Assembly (NCBI RefSeq): GCF_014205155.1
Contig: NZ_JACHMX010000001.1
Span: 3,720,001-3,784,000, forward strand
Origin: Amycolatopsis umgeniensis
GTDB lineage: Bacteria; Actinomycetota; Actinomycetes; Mycobacteriales; Pseudonocardiaceae
DNA length: 64,000 bases
Direction: 5' to 3'
In this document: positions 26,968 through 35,026 of the stretch, in pieces
Numbering within the stretch: the stretch's first letter is position 1
How the letters are laid out: the number at the start of each line of letters is the position of its first letter
Program-made: the position numbers and the translations under genes
Notes under the pieces: model-generated
The model's database searches: none
What the model was told of the DNA's origin: nothing
The model's input: the letters and a program-made list of their open reading frames with translations, nothing else

Positions 26968-28401
26968 ATGTCGTTCATTTCGCCACTGTTCCTGTGGTAC
27001 TTCATGCCGGCGGTACTGCTCGCCGTGCTGCTGTGCCCACGCAGCTGGCGCAACGGCATCGTCGCCGCGGGCAGCCTGATCTTCTACGCCACCGGCGCGG
27101 GTCCGTACACACTGGTGCTGATCGGCTGCATGGTCGTCAACTTCCTGGCCGGGCCGGCGCTGGAGCCGAACGCGTGGGACCTGCAGAACAAGCGGCGCAA
27201 GCGGCTGCTGCTCGGGGTCATCGGCCTCAACGTCGGCATGCTGCTGATCTGGAAGTACGCGGGCTTCGCGACGCAGCAGATCGCGGCCGTGACGCACTGG
27301 TTCGGCGGCGGTTTCCCGGTCGCCGACCTGGTCATCCCGATCGGCATCTCGTTCTACACGTTCCACCACATCTCCTACGTCGTGGACATCTACCGCGGTG
27401 AACGCCGCGCGCTGCGCAACCCGGTGTCGTTCGCCGCGTACATCGCGATGTTCCCGCAGCTGGTGGCCGGGCCGATCGTGCGCTACCGCGAGATCGCCGA
27501 CCAGCTGCCGCAGCAGCGATCGCATCGCCTCGACGACATCGCCGCCGGTTTCCCGCGGTTCGCGCTCGGGCTGTGCAAGAAGACGATCATCGCGGACTCG
27601 CTCAGCCCGATGGTGGACGCCTGTTTCAACACCCCGCCGGATCAGATGACCTTCGCGATCGCCTGGCTCGGCGCGATCGGCTACACCCTCCAGCTGTTCT
27701 TCGACTTCTCCGGATACTCCGACATGGCGATCGGGCTCGGCCGCATGCTCGGCTTCCGGCTGCCCGAGAACTTCGCGAGACCGTACTCGTCGGTGACCAT
27801 CACCGAGTTCTGGCGACGCTGGCACATGTCGCTGTCGCGCTGGTTCCGCGACTACGTCTACATCCCGCTGGGCGGCAACCGCACCGGCGCCGGGCACACG
27901 TACCGGAACCTGTGCATCGTCTTCGTGCTGACCGGGTTCTGGCACGGCGCGCAGTGGACGTTCCTGATCTGGGGCATCTACCACGGCGCGCTGCTGATCG
28001 TGGAACGCGCTTTCGGCTACGACGTCACCCCGAAGACCCAGGCCGCCCGCATCGGCCGCCGCGCGCTGACCCTCGTGCTCGTGGTCTTCGGCTGGGTGTT
28101 CTTCCGCGCCAAGGATCTGCCGCACGCGCTCGGCATGATCGGGCACATGGTGCTGCCGGACTTCACCGGCCTCACCGACGTCGTCGAGAGCGCGGTGACC
28201 AACCAGCGGCTGCTCATCCTGCTGTGCGCGCTGGCGATCGTGTTCCTGCCCGCGCATCCGGTGACCGGGCCGCTGCTGGAGTCCTCGCGAAGCCGTCCGG
28301 CGACGGCGCTGCGGATCGGCGTGATGACCGTGGGGCTGGTGTACGCGGCCATCCTGATCGCGACAGGGACGTTCAGCCCGTTCCTCTACTACCAATTCTG
28401 A
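26968..28401 (+). CDS. MBOAT-family O-acyltransferase (AlgI/DltB-like)
   Basis: A 477-residue multi-spanning membrane protein with about 11 hydrophobic segments. The MBOAT signature is clear: PIGISFYTFHHISYVVD, MFPQLVAGPIVRY, FFDFSGYSDMAIGLG, FWRRWHMSLSRWFRDYVYIPLGGNR and the catalytic His in LTGFWHGAQWTFLIWG. AlgI-type proteins pass acyl groups across the membrane to a polysaccharide, working with an AlgX/AlgJ partner outside. No partner is adjacent, but an AlgX/AlgJ-like gene lies at 50321-51634. The short gene after it may be co-expressed. The ATG is preceded by GGGGGA. Confidence 0.9.
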   Translation: MSFISPLFLWYFMPAVLLAVLLCPRSWRNGIVAAGSLIFYATGAGPYTLVLIGCMVVNFLAGPALEPNAWDLQNKRRKRLLLGVIGLNVGMLLIWKYAGFATQQIAAVTHWFGGGFPVADLVIPIGISFYTFHHISYVVDIYRGERRALRNPVSFAAYIAMFPQLVAGPIVRYREIADQLPQQRSHRLDDIAAGFPRFALGLCKKTIIADSLSPMVDACFNTPPDQMTFAIAWLGAIGYTLQLFFDFSGYSDMAIGLGRMLGFRLPENFARPYSSVTITEFWRRWHMSLSRWFRDYVYIPLGGNRTGAGHTYRNLCIVFVLTGFWHGAQWTFLIWGIYHGALLIVERAFGYDVTPKTQAARIGRRALTLVLVVFGWVFFRAKDLPHALGMIGHMVLPDFTGLTDVVESAVTNQRLLILLCALAIVFLPAHPVTGPLLESSRSRPATALRIGVMTVGLVYAAILIATGTFSPFLYYQF

Positions 28402-28414
28402 TGGAGCACCGAGA

Positions 28415-28765
28415 ATGACGGATCTGGCCAGCCAGCCCGGCGTGATCCCCTACGTCGACAACCACGACGGTCCGCGCCGGCTGCTCGTCGTGGACATTCC
28501 TCCCTTCAGTGCCAACACGGTGCGCCACTACGTGCCGCTCGCGAGCATCGACGGCAGGCAGTACGTGGTCTCCTGGGGTTCGGTCACCTTCGAGATCCCC
28601 GCGGACCGGAACGTGCATGTCAGCGTGCATCTGCAGACCAACTACGCGACCGGGGTGACCTCGACCCCGTTCGCGTCGATCGTCCTTGCCCCGCATCCGG
28701 GGCCGGTCCGGCTGGCGACCCAGTTCACGACCAACGCCGAAGGAGCACTGTTGCCGGTCGGCTAA
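28415..28765 (+). CDS. Conserved-type hypothetical protein, beta-rich
   Basis: A 116-residue protein of unknown function, 13 bp after the MBOAT gene and probably on the same transcript. It has alternating hydrophobic strands (RRLLVVDIPPF, YVVSWGSVTFEIP, NVHVSVHLQTNY, SIVLAPHPGPVRLATQF) and no signal peptide or membrane segment, suggesting a small cytoplasmic beta-sandwich. ATG 28415 has GGAG upstream. A strong terminator follows. Confidence 0.6.
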   Translation: MTDLASQPGVIPYVDNHDGPRRLLVVDIPPFSANTVRHYVPLASIDGRQYVVSWGSVTFEIPADRNVHVSVHLQTNYATGVTSTPFASIVLAPHPGPVRLATQFTTNAEGALLPVG

Positions 28766-28797
28766 GTGCCCTGGCGCCGGAGGGACGCCAGGGCACT
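28765..28797. terminator. 12-bp hairpin between convergent genes
   Basis: AGTGCCCTGGCG (28765-28776) pairs with 28786-28797. It starts at the last base of the upstream stop and lies 4 bp before the stop of the convergent hydrolase, so it can serve both. Confidence 0.75.
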
Positions 28798-28800
28798 CGC

Positions 28801-29664
28801 TCAGCCGAGACCTGTCAGCAGGTCGGCGAAGACCCGTGGCTTGCTGAAGTAGCCGACGTGCGACGAGGCCAGGGTGTGCACCTCGAACGGGTTGTGCGGT
28901 GTCAGCTCGTCGGCCTTGCGGATCATGTAGTCCTGGACGGCCGGGGTGATGCCGAGATCCGAGGCGAGACGGACGTAGGTGTGCGGGACCCGCCCCCATC
29001 CGTCGACCTGTACCAGCGCCCCCGGTTCGAGCACCGCGTAGCTCTCGTCCGGGTCCAGGGAATCCAGCAACAGCCGGAACTGGTGGTCGGTGGAGTCGGC
29101 CATGATGGCGGCCTTCAATTCGGCGAACAACGCCGGGTCGCCGTGGGCGCTACGCCAGTTCAGCCGGGCCACCCCGGGTTCCTTCACGTCCGGCACGGTG
29201 ATCCGCGCCGCCAGGGCGTCCAGCAGGTTGTCGTCGACCACGTCCCACGGCTCGGTGAGCATGGACGGGTCGCTGAGGCAGAGCGCGGAGAGGTAGACGA
29301 CACGGTCGAGCAGTTCCGGCGCGGCGTTGGCGACGGCGCTGATCGTCAGCCCTCCGAGACTGTTGCCGACCAGGACGAGAGGTGCCTCGCCGTCGAGCCT
29401 CCGCAGGGTGTCCTCCACGTGCTTCACGTTGTCCTGCAACGTGATTCCGCGCAGCGGGGAGGGAGCGGCCGCCAGTGCCGCGAGGTCCTGGGGTTGCCGG
29501 TAGTAGGCGGCCGGGCTGTCCGTGAGGTCGCCGTGACCGGGTAGGTCGACGGCGTGCGAACGGTAACCGCGCAGGGCCAGTTCGTTCTGCAACGGGCCCC
29601 AGGCCCGCGCGTTACTGGAACCGCCGTGAACGAAGACGAAAATGGGGCGCGAAGATGCGCGCAT
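28801..29664 (-). CDS. Alpha/beta hydrolase
   Basis: A 287-residue alpha/beta-fold protein: oxyanion HGG at 14-16, GHGDLTD, nucleophile elbow GNSLGG near 96, and a C-terminal His in LASSHVGYFSKP. The acid residue is not assigned. Proteins of this group hydrolyse small esters or act as methyl-esterase-like enzymes; no substrate is implied by context. ATG 29664 is chosen because AAGGA lies eight bases upstream. ATG 29682, in frame, would add six residues. The second hydrolase gene ends 137 bp upstream on the same strand but is only distantly similar. Confidence 0.8.
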   Translation of the reverse strand: MRASSRPIFVFVHGGSSNARAWGPLQNELALRGYRSHAVDLPGHGDLTDSPAAYYRQPQDLAALAAAPSPLRGITLQDNVKHVEDTLRRLDGEAPLVLVGNSLGGLTISAVANAAPELLDRVVYLSALCLSDPSMLTEPWDVVDDNLLDALAARITVPDVKEPGVARLNWRSAHGDPALFAELKAAIMADSTDHQFRLLLDSLDPDESYAVLEPGALVQVDGWGRVPHTYVRLASDLGITPAVQDYMIRKADELTPHNPFEVHTLASSHVGYFSKPRVFADLLTGLG

Positions 29665-29800
29665 GGTGAAGATCCTTGTCATCCCTTGGCGAACGGTGGA
29701 CGTGGACCTTGGCGTCGGCGAGGGCCGGTACCAGGGTCAGCGCGTCGATCGGAGGCGGAAAGCCTGCCAGGTGTGGATGACGGAACACATGGTGATCATC

Positions 29801-30520
29801 CTAGCGAGGGGCGCCGCCGGACGCCTCTGATTTAACGGACGGCAGGCCACGGGCCGCGTCGAGCACCAGCCGAGAGAATTCCTTGCCGCGCGCCATCGGC
29901 AGGTAGTGACCCGCCTTCGGGACGGTGATCAGCCTGCCGTCGGCGCAGGCGCCGAGGAATCGGCGCTCGTGGCGGCGGAAGTGGTCGCGCGAGCCGTTGA
30001 TCAGCCAGGTCGGGCCCGGGTAGGTGCCGAGTTCCGCGAGTACGTCGAAGGCGGCGAAAGCCTCGGCGACGTCCGGGATCACCTCGGTCGCGATGCCGCC
30101 GCCGATCACGGCCTCGGCGAGCTTCGGCGGCAGCACACTCCGGAACTGCCGTCGGCTGAGTCCTTCTCCTCGGTCCGGGAGCCGCATGAGCAGGCGATGG
30201 GCGACGCGGAAGGGCGCCTCCAGTGTCCTGCCAGGCAAGTAGGTCGAGTCCGCGACGACGAGACCCGCGACGCGCTCCGGATGACGGGCCGCCGCGGCGA
30301 TCGCGACATACCCACCGAGCGAGTGTCCGACGACCAGGCTGGGTTCCTCCATTCCTTCGACGACGGCGTCCGCCGCGCCGGCCAGGGTGAACCGCTCGCC
30401 TCGGCGGGTGCCATGCCCCGGTAGATCGACCGCTCTCGCGGGGTGTTGGAGCAATTCGAGCTGTTCGGACCAGGCGGCACCGCTGAGCCGGATGCCGTGG
30501 ACGAAGACGATGGGGACCAT
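29801..30520 (-). CDS. Alpha/beta hydrolase under TetR control
   Basis: A 239-residue alpha/beta hydrolase with FVHGIRLSG, DLPGHGTRRGE, nucleophile GHSLGGYVA near 67 and GHYLPMARG at the C terminus supplying His. ATG 30520 carries a strong AGGAGG. It is divergent from a TetR gene, and a 24-bp inverted repeat lies between the two starts, so its expression is probably released by a small ligand, perhaps the ester or lactone it hydrolyses (inference). Confidence 0.82.
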   Translation of the reverse strand: MVPIVFVHGIRLSGAAWSEQLELLQHPARAVDLPGHGTRRGERFTLAGAADAVVEGMEEPSLVVGHSLGGYVAIAAAARHPERVAGLVVADSTYLPGRTLEAPFRVAHRLLMRLPDRGEGLSRRQFRSVLPPKLAEAVIGGGIATEVIPDVAEAFAAFDVLAELGTYPGPTWLINGSRDHFRRHERRFLGACADGRLITVPKAGHYLPMARGKEFSRLVLDAARGLPSVKSEASGGAPR

Positions 30521-30532
30521 GGGCCGCCTCCT

Positions 30533-30600
30533 GAATGCAACGCACCGTTGCGTTGCAAAGTACCCGCGTCTCTCACGCAACGCAACGGTGCGTTGTATTC
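30533..30600. promoter_or_regulatory. 24-bp inverted repeat operator between hydrolase and tetR
   Basis: Half-sites at 30533-30556 and 30577-30600 are complementary at 23 of 24 positions with a 20-bp spacer. Each half contains a smaller dyad (CAACG-CACCGTTG-CGTTG), as expected for two TetR dimers. The right half overlaps the -10 of tetR. Confidence 0.75.
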
Positions 30601-30601
30601 T
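30596..30601 (+). promoter_or_regulatory. -10-like hexamer for leaderless tetR
   Basis: TATTCT ends six bases before GTG 30608 and overlaps the operator, so bound TetR would block its own promoter. Confidence 0.45.
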
Positions 30602-30607
30602 CGGGCC

Positions 30608-31168
30608 GTGAACATCCAGAACGGCCCTCGCAAGGCGGAGGCGATCTTCGCCGCAACGCTCGAACTGCTGGCCGAGCACGGCTACGAGAGGCTCGCCATC
30701 GAGGCCGTCGCCGCCCGATCCGGCGTCAACAAAACGACGCTGTACCGGTGGTGGCCGTCGAAGGACGCGCTCCTGGCAGCGGCACTGCGCGATTCGGGAC
30801 TGTTCGCCGTCGACATCCCGGACACCGGCAGCCTCCGCGGCGATCTTCTCGCCGTGGCGACGCAGATCCACCGGCTGCTGACTTCGGAGCACACCGCACC
30901 GGTCGTCACGGCGACACTGACGGCGGGGCCCCGCCGCCCGGAACTCGGTGACGTGTCACGGAGTTTCTTCGCCGACCGCATGGCGCGGGAAAAGCCGATC
31001 TTCGAACGCGCCGCCGCGAGGGGCGAACTGAGGTCCGGTGCCGATCCCGTCGTCGTCATGGATCTGCTCGCGGGCGCGATCTGGTTCCGGCTGTTGCTGC
31101 GCGGCGGCGACACAGGACCGAATTTTCTCGAAGAAGCCGTCGACACCGTGCTGAACGGGGCCGCGTGA
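30608..31168 (+). CDS. TetR-family transcriptional regulator
   Basis: A 186-residue TetR regulator. The N-terminal helix-turn-helix is typical (RKAEAIFAATLELLAEHGYERLAIEAVAARSGVNKTTLYRWWPSKDALL), and the C-terminal part is the TetR_C_16-like ligand and dimer domain. GTG 30608 lacks a ribosome site but follows TATTCT by six bases. It should repress itself and the divergent hydrolase gene through the operator at 30533-30600. Its stop overlaps the start of the transglutaminase-like gene by 4 bp (GTGA), so that gene shares the regulation. Confidence 0.88.
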   Translation: MNIQNGPRKAEAIFAATLELLAEHGYERLAIEAVAARSGVNKTTLYRWWPSKDALLAAALRDSGLFAVDIPDTGSLRGDLLAVATQIHRLLTSEHTAPVVTATLTAGPRRPELGDVSRSFFADRMAREKPIFERAAARGELRSGADPVVVMDLLAGAIWFRLLLRGGDTGPNFLEEAVDTVLNGAA

Positions 31169-31752
31169 AAATCACCTTGAAGATCGAATCCGAGCGACTC
31201 GAAGATTATCTCGCCGCTGACGCGATCATCGATCACCATCACCCGCTGATCCGCGAAACGGCTGACAGACTGTCACCGACCGGCGGCACCGAAGTCGACG
31301 TGATTCGTTCGATGTTTCACTTCGTGCGCGACGACATCGCCCATACGGTGGACGCCGCCGATTCCCGGGTCACTCTTATGGCCTCCGAGGTTCTGCGCGA
31401 ACGGGTCGGCCTCTGCTACGCGAAGGCCCACCTGCTGGCCGCTTTGCTTCGCGGTCAAGGCATCCCCACCGGGTTCTGCTATCAGCGGATCGGCGTCCTG
31501 CACGGGCTCAACGCCGTGTATCTCGCTGGTCTGGACCGGTGGATCCGGCTCGACCCGAGGGGCAACAAAAATGGTGCGGACGCCCATTTTTGCCTGGAAG
31601 GTGAGCGCCTCGCGTGGACTCTGGACCCCGCACGAGGCGAGATCGACTTCCCCACGGTGTACACCGCACCGTCTTCGGCCGTTGTCGAAACACTGTCGTC
31701 GGCGAAGCCCGGTTCCGCGTGGTACGAAGGAATCCTTCCGCACGCTCCGTGA
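31165..31752 (+). CDS. Transglutaminase-like cysteine peptidase-fold protein
   Basis: A 195-residue protein with the transglutaminase-core triad: Cys in ERVGLCYAKAHLL, His in LHGLNAVYL and Asp in RLDPRGN. Bacterial members act as peptidases or amidases more often than as cross-linkers. There is no signal peptide, so it should be cytoplasmic. It is translationally coupled to tetR (GTGA overlap), which makes it part of the same small regulon as the divergent hydrolase. The substrate is unknown. Confidence 0.8.
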   Translation: MKITLKIESERLEDYLAADAIIDHHHPLIRETADRLSPTGGTEVDVIRSMFHFVRDDIAHTVDAADSRVTLMASEVLRERVGLCYAKAHLLAALLRGQGIPTGFCYQRIGVLHGLNAVYLAGLDRWIRLDPRGNKNGADAHFCLEGERLAWTLDPARGEIDFPTVYTAPSSAVVETLSSAKPGSAWYEGILPHAP

Positions 31753-31880
31753 GCGGTTTTTCCGTGTTTCGACGAAACCTCGGCCCCGAATAAGGTATAG
31801 CCGTGCGTCACGTTCGCTGTTGGTACCTTTCCCCCGAATTTCTTATTTCGGCATTGTCACGATGCGCGTAGAGTAACTCC

Positions 31881-31925
31881 CCGCACTCGAACAGATACGC
31901 ACTGCGTTCGTCCGTTCGAGTGCGG
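31881..31925 (+). promoter_or_regulatory. 12-bp inverted repeat just before the ribosome site of the two-TM gene
   Basis: CCGCACTCGAAC (31881-31892) and its exact complement (31914-31925) have a 21-bp spacer. The right arm ends 2 bp before AAGGAGGTGA, so it could act as an operator or as a leader hairpin affecting translation. Confidence 0.5.
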
Positions 31926-31943
31926 ATCAAGGAGGTGACCCCC

Positions 31944-32948
31944 GTGCCCGCGGAAGCCGACCGGCTCCGCCGTACCCCATTGCAAGAGATCTTCTGGACC
32001 AGGACGAGTCTGCTGCTCACCGTACTGGTCGTCATCGCGGGCCTCAGCCTGTGGATCTCCAGCATGATGGATCCCGGCGCCGGTAAAACGCTGCTCACTT
32101 CACTGGGCACCGGCACCCTGATCTCCGCGGTGGTCGGCTTCGGCCAGACCCTGATCACCGCCACCGCGTCACAGCGCGCGATGGTGACCCCGGTGATCGA
32201 GGAAAGCCGGCGCGCGCTGGAAGCGCTCAGCGCCGAATACCGTTCGCTCAACAAGGAGTTCTTTCCCACCCACGTCTTCGAGGCGACCGCCGATCCGGAT
32301 CCGTTGTTCAACCGGGTCATGACCGAAGACCTCGACGTGGCCCGGCACTACTTCTTCCGCGGCTTCTCCGGCAGGCACGCCGCGGCCCGATTGCTGTTGT
32401 CCCGCACCGAAAGGGAGCTACGCGTGGTCATCGCCGACCCGCGTGACGAGGGCGCCATCAGCGGCAGGGCGCGTTATCTCCTGCGCAGCGAAGAAGCGGG
32501 CATGGACTACGAGACGATCCAGAAGCGGCTCGACGACGAGATCAGCATCGGCCTGGTCGGGCTGTTCCTGGCGCGCAGCCGGTGCTCACTGGTGGACATC
32601 ACCGTCGTCGCCGACCCGCCGCTGGACCGGCTCGAGGTGTTCGACGAGAGCGTCTGGGTGACCTTGTACAGCGACATCCGCGGGGCGACCACGCTGTATC
32701 CGCGAACGCTGCGGTTCAGCGAGGGTTCCTTTCTGTACAACAAGGAACGCTCCGAGTTCCTGCGTGTTTCCCAATCCCGTTCCGGACGGCACTTCCGTAT
32801 CTCCACCACGACGACGAGGGCGGATTTCCTCGCCCTGTACGAGAAGATCACCGGTTCTCCCCTGTCCGAAGAGAACTTCCTCGAACTGGAAGGGAAATTC
32901 CACGCCTTCCGGAAGGAGTTCACCACACTCGCCGAGCTGAACCCCTGA
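31944..32948 (+). CDS. Two-TM membrane protein of unknown function
   Basis: A 334-residue protein not assigned to a family. Two hydrophobic helices at about 21-38 and 52-70 anchor a large soluble domain. A helical stretch follows (VIEESRRALEALSAEYRSL), then a mixed alpha/beta domain with HYFFRGFSGRHAAARLLL, ELRVVIADPRDEGAISGRARYLL and ARSRCSLVDITVVADPPLDRLEVFDES. GTG 31944 is firm, because AAGGAGGTGA is placed six bases upstream. The cupin-like and HD genes follow in the same direction with gaps of 40 and 66 bp, suggesting one functional unit. The layout of a membrane anchor plus cytosolic alpha/beta domain would suit a sensor or effector. Confidence 0.7.
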   Translation: MPAEADRLRRTPLQEIFWTRTSLLLTVLVVIAGLSLWISSMMDPGAGKTLLTSLGTGTLISAVVGFGQTLITATASQRAMVTPVIEESRRALEALSAEYRSLNKEFFPTHVFEATADPDPLFNRVMTEDLDVARHYFFRGFSGRHAAARLLLSRTERELRVVIADPRDEGAISGRARYLLRSEEAGMDYETIQKRLDDEISIGLVGLFLARSRCSLVDITVVADPPLDRLEVFDESVWVTLYSDIRGATTLYPRTLRFSEGSFLYNKERSEFLRVSQSRSGRHFRISTTTTRADFLALYEKITGSPLSEENFLELEGKFHAFRKEFTTLAELNP

Positions 32949-32988
32949 CTTCTCGGCGCCGAAGAGCACTAGAACTGAGGAGCTTGAG

Positions 32989-33627
32989 TTGCTCACTCGC
33001 TTGTCCCCCCTCACCCAACTGGCCGCGCTGCTCCGTACGACGGATCTGCCGCTGGCACAGCATTGGCAAGTCGTCGACGAGATCTTCCGGGACTGGACCT
33101 CGAGACCGGATCTGCGCAGCGATCTCCGGCGGCACCTGGATTCGCTGAGTCCGGACGAGGCGAGCGCGGTACTCGGCAGATCCCGTGAGACGACCACCCA
33201 TTTCGCCTGGTGCCTGCTCGACTCCCCGACGGATCCCTTCTCGATCTGGCTCCACGAGTACAAGGCACCGGAGGACTGGCGTGAGGGTTACGCCGATTCC
33301 GTGCACAACCACAGATATCACTTCTGCACCACGCTCCTCCGTGGCAACTATGTCCACGAGCGCTATTCGACCCTGCGCGACCAGCTCTCCGGATTGATCA
33401 CATCGGTTCGGTTACGACGTAGCACGCTGTGTCAGGCGGGGTCGGTAGGCATCATGTACGCGGACGAGTTCCATCGGATTCCCGAAGCCACCGAAGGGAC
33501 TATGACGTTTTTGGTGAAATCACGCCCAGTGAGCGAGTTCAGTCTTTCCTATGACCCGAAGACCGGAATCGGGCATCGTCACGTTCCGGTGGAGGTCCGA
33601 TTGGGGGACCTGGCCGGCCGCATCTAA
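32989..33627 (+). CDS. Cupin-like protein of unknown function
   Basis: A 212-residue cytoplasmic protein. The C-terminal half resembles a small cupin barrel: SVHNHRYHFCTTLLRG offers an HxHxxxF metal-binding cluster, and EFHRIPEATEGTMTFLVKSR gives the second cupin motif with a His. The N-terminal half is helical. Cupins of this kind can be dioxygenases, isomerases or ligand sensors, and nothing narrows it further. TTG 32989 is chosen because GAGGAG precedes it by seven bases. It is the middle gene of a three-gene set with the two-TM protein and the HD hydrolase. Confidence 0.6.
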   Translation: MLTRLSPLTQLAALLRTTDLPLAQHWQVVDEIFRDWTSRPDLRSDLRRHLDSLSPDEASAVLGRSRETTTHFAWCLLDSPTDPFSIWLHEYKAPEDWREGYADSVHNHRYHFCTTLLRGNYVHERYSTLRDQLSGLITSVRLRRSTLCQAGSVGIMYADEFHRIPEATEGTMTFLVKSRPVSEFSLSYDPKTGIGHRHVPVEVRLGDLAGRI

Positions 33628-33693
33628 CTACACACCGCCGTCAAAGGCGCATACCATTACTCCACCCGTCTGTAAACGGGATCGGAGAGGTGT

Positions 33694-34377
33694 ATGCGCG
33701 CGCGAAAGAACACGATTCCTTCCCAGGCCATCGACGCCGTCGAACATCGCGTCCGGCAACTGTGCTGGCGCTATGCGGACAAACTGCAGTTCCACGGCTG
33801 GCACCACGTGAGTTTCGTTCGGGCCAAGGCCGCGGGGTTCGCCGAGCACAACGGTGCGGATCGCACCGTCGTCGAGGTTGCGGCGCTGGTGCACGACGTG
33901 AACTACATCGTGCTCCGGAACTCCCCCGCGGCCGCCGGGAGAGACCTCCGGCTGAGCATCCTGCGGGAGTGCGGTGTCGAGGAAACCGTGGCCCGGTGGA
34001 TCGACGAGATCATCGACGAAGCCGAGATGGCCACCAGAGGAAGGCACATCTCGCTCGAGGCACAGGCGTTGAGCGACGCCGACACGCTGTTCAAGGCGCT
34101 GCCGGTGACGCCCGTCGTACTCGCCCACCGTTACTTGCGGGAGAACGGGTTGAGCCTCGGTGAGCTGGCGGACAAGATCGTCGGCGAACAACGCGACGTC
34201 CACGACAGCGGCTATTACTTCTACAACCCCAAGGCCGCGGAGAACTACTCCCGATGGGCGTCGGCGAATCTTCAGTTGTGGCAGTGCATCAAGGAGGCCG
34301 TCGACGATCCGACGGTCGTCGAACTCCTCGACGCGGTGCACGCCGTGGACTTCGAGGCCGAGCCCGCGGCCTCCTAG
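33694..34377 (+). CDS. HD-domain phosphohydrolase
   Basis: A 227-residue HD-domain protein. Metal ligands can be seen as HGWHH near 36, HD in ALVHDVNY near 68 and Asp in LSDADTLFKAL near 130. HD proteins cleave phosphoester bonds in nucleotides or second messengers; the substrate is not evident. ATG 33694 has GGAGAGG upstream. The stop overlaps the stop of the convergent aldolase gene within a CTAG tetranucleotide. It closes the uncharacterised trio that starts at 31944. Confidence 0.8.
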   Translation: MRARKNTIPSQAIDAVEHRVRQLCWRYADKLQFHGWHHVSFVRAKAAGFAEHNGADRTVVEVAALVHDVNYIVLRNSPAAAGRDLRLSILRECGVEETVARWIDEIIDEAEMATRGRHISLEAQALSDADTLFKALPVTPVVLAHRYLRENGLSLGELADKIVGEQRDVHDSGYYFYNPKAAENYSRWASANLQLWQCIKEAVDDPTVVELLDAVHAVDFEAEPAAS

Positions 34378-35024
34378 CGCTGGCCGTAACCGCGGAGTTT
34401 CTCCACGACGTGCTCGATCTCGGCGGCGGGGAGCAGATTCGGTGTTCCCGCCGCCCGCGCGGTCAGCCAGACCTGGCAGACCCATTCGAGCTGCTGGGCC
34501 CTGCTGTACGCGGAGCCGAGGCTGTCGCCGAAGGTGGTGGTGCCGTGGTTGGCCAGGATGCAACCGCGGCGGCCTTCCAGAGCCTCCAGCATGGCTTTGG
34601 CGAGTTCCTCGGTGCCGTACGTCGCGTAGGACGCGACGCGGGCCGTCGGACCGATCGCGGCGAGCATGTAGTGGATCGGCGGTACCTCGGTGACGAGGGT
34701 GGAGACAGCCGTGGCGTGCACGGAATGTGTGTGCACCACGGCTGAAATCGCCTTGCCGTCGGGATCCGCCGCCTCCCGGTACACCGTGAGATGCATCGGG
34801 AGTTCGCTGGTGGGTTTGAGTGAGCCGTCGACGATCTTGCCGTCGAGACCGACCACCGGCACGTCTTCCGGCCGCAGCCCGGCGTAGTCGACGCCGGTCG
34901 GGGTCACCGCGACCAGCTCGCCCCGCCTCGCGGAGACGTTGCCGGACGTGCCGACCACGAGCCCGTCGGTGGTCATCCTGCGGGCGAATTCGCAGACCGC
35001 CGCGCGTTCTTCGGCCAGGATCAC
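34374..35024 (-). CDS. Class II aldolase/adducin-family protein
   Basis: A 216-residue zinc-dependent class II aldolase-fold protein: TSGNVSARRG, the phosphate-binding TPTGVDYAG, Glu in TSELPMH (proton donor), the zinc pair HTHSVHA and a third His in ILANHGTTTFG. Relatives include L-fuculose-phosphate and L-ribulose-phosphate enzymes. It is the last gene of the minus-strand catabolic unit and its start overlaps the kinase gene. GTG 35024 sits eight bases after GGAGG. GTG 35030, forming a GTGA overlap with the kinase stop, is an equally plausible start. It probably splits or epimerises a phosphorylated ketose made by the neighbouring kinase. Confidence 0.85.
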   Translation of the reverse strand: MILAEERAAVCEFARRMTTDGLVVGTSGNVSARRGELVAVTPTGVDYAGLRPEDVPVVGLDGKIVDGSLKPTSELPMHLTVYREAADPDGKAISAVVHTHSVHATAVSTLVTEVPPIHYMLAAIGPTARVASYATYGTEELAKAMLEALEGRRGCILANHGTTTFGDSLGSAYSRAQQLEWVCQVWLTARAAGTPNLLPAAEIEHVVEKLRGYGQR

Positions 35025-35026
35025 CG

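Noticed and set aside
26923..28395. A 490-codon minus-strand open frame opposite the MBOAT gene.
   Set aside because: Low-complexity charged text with no domain, mirrored on a clear membrane protein.
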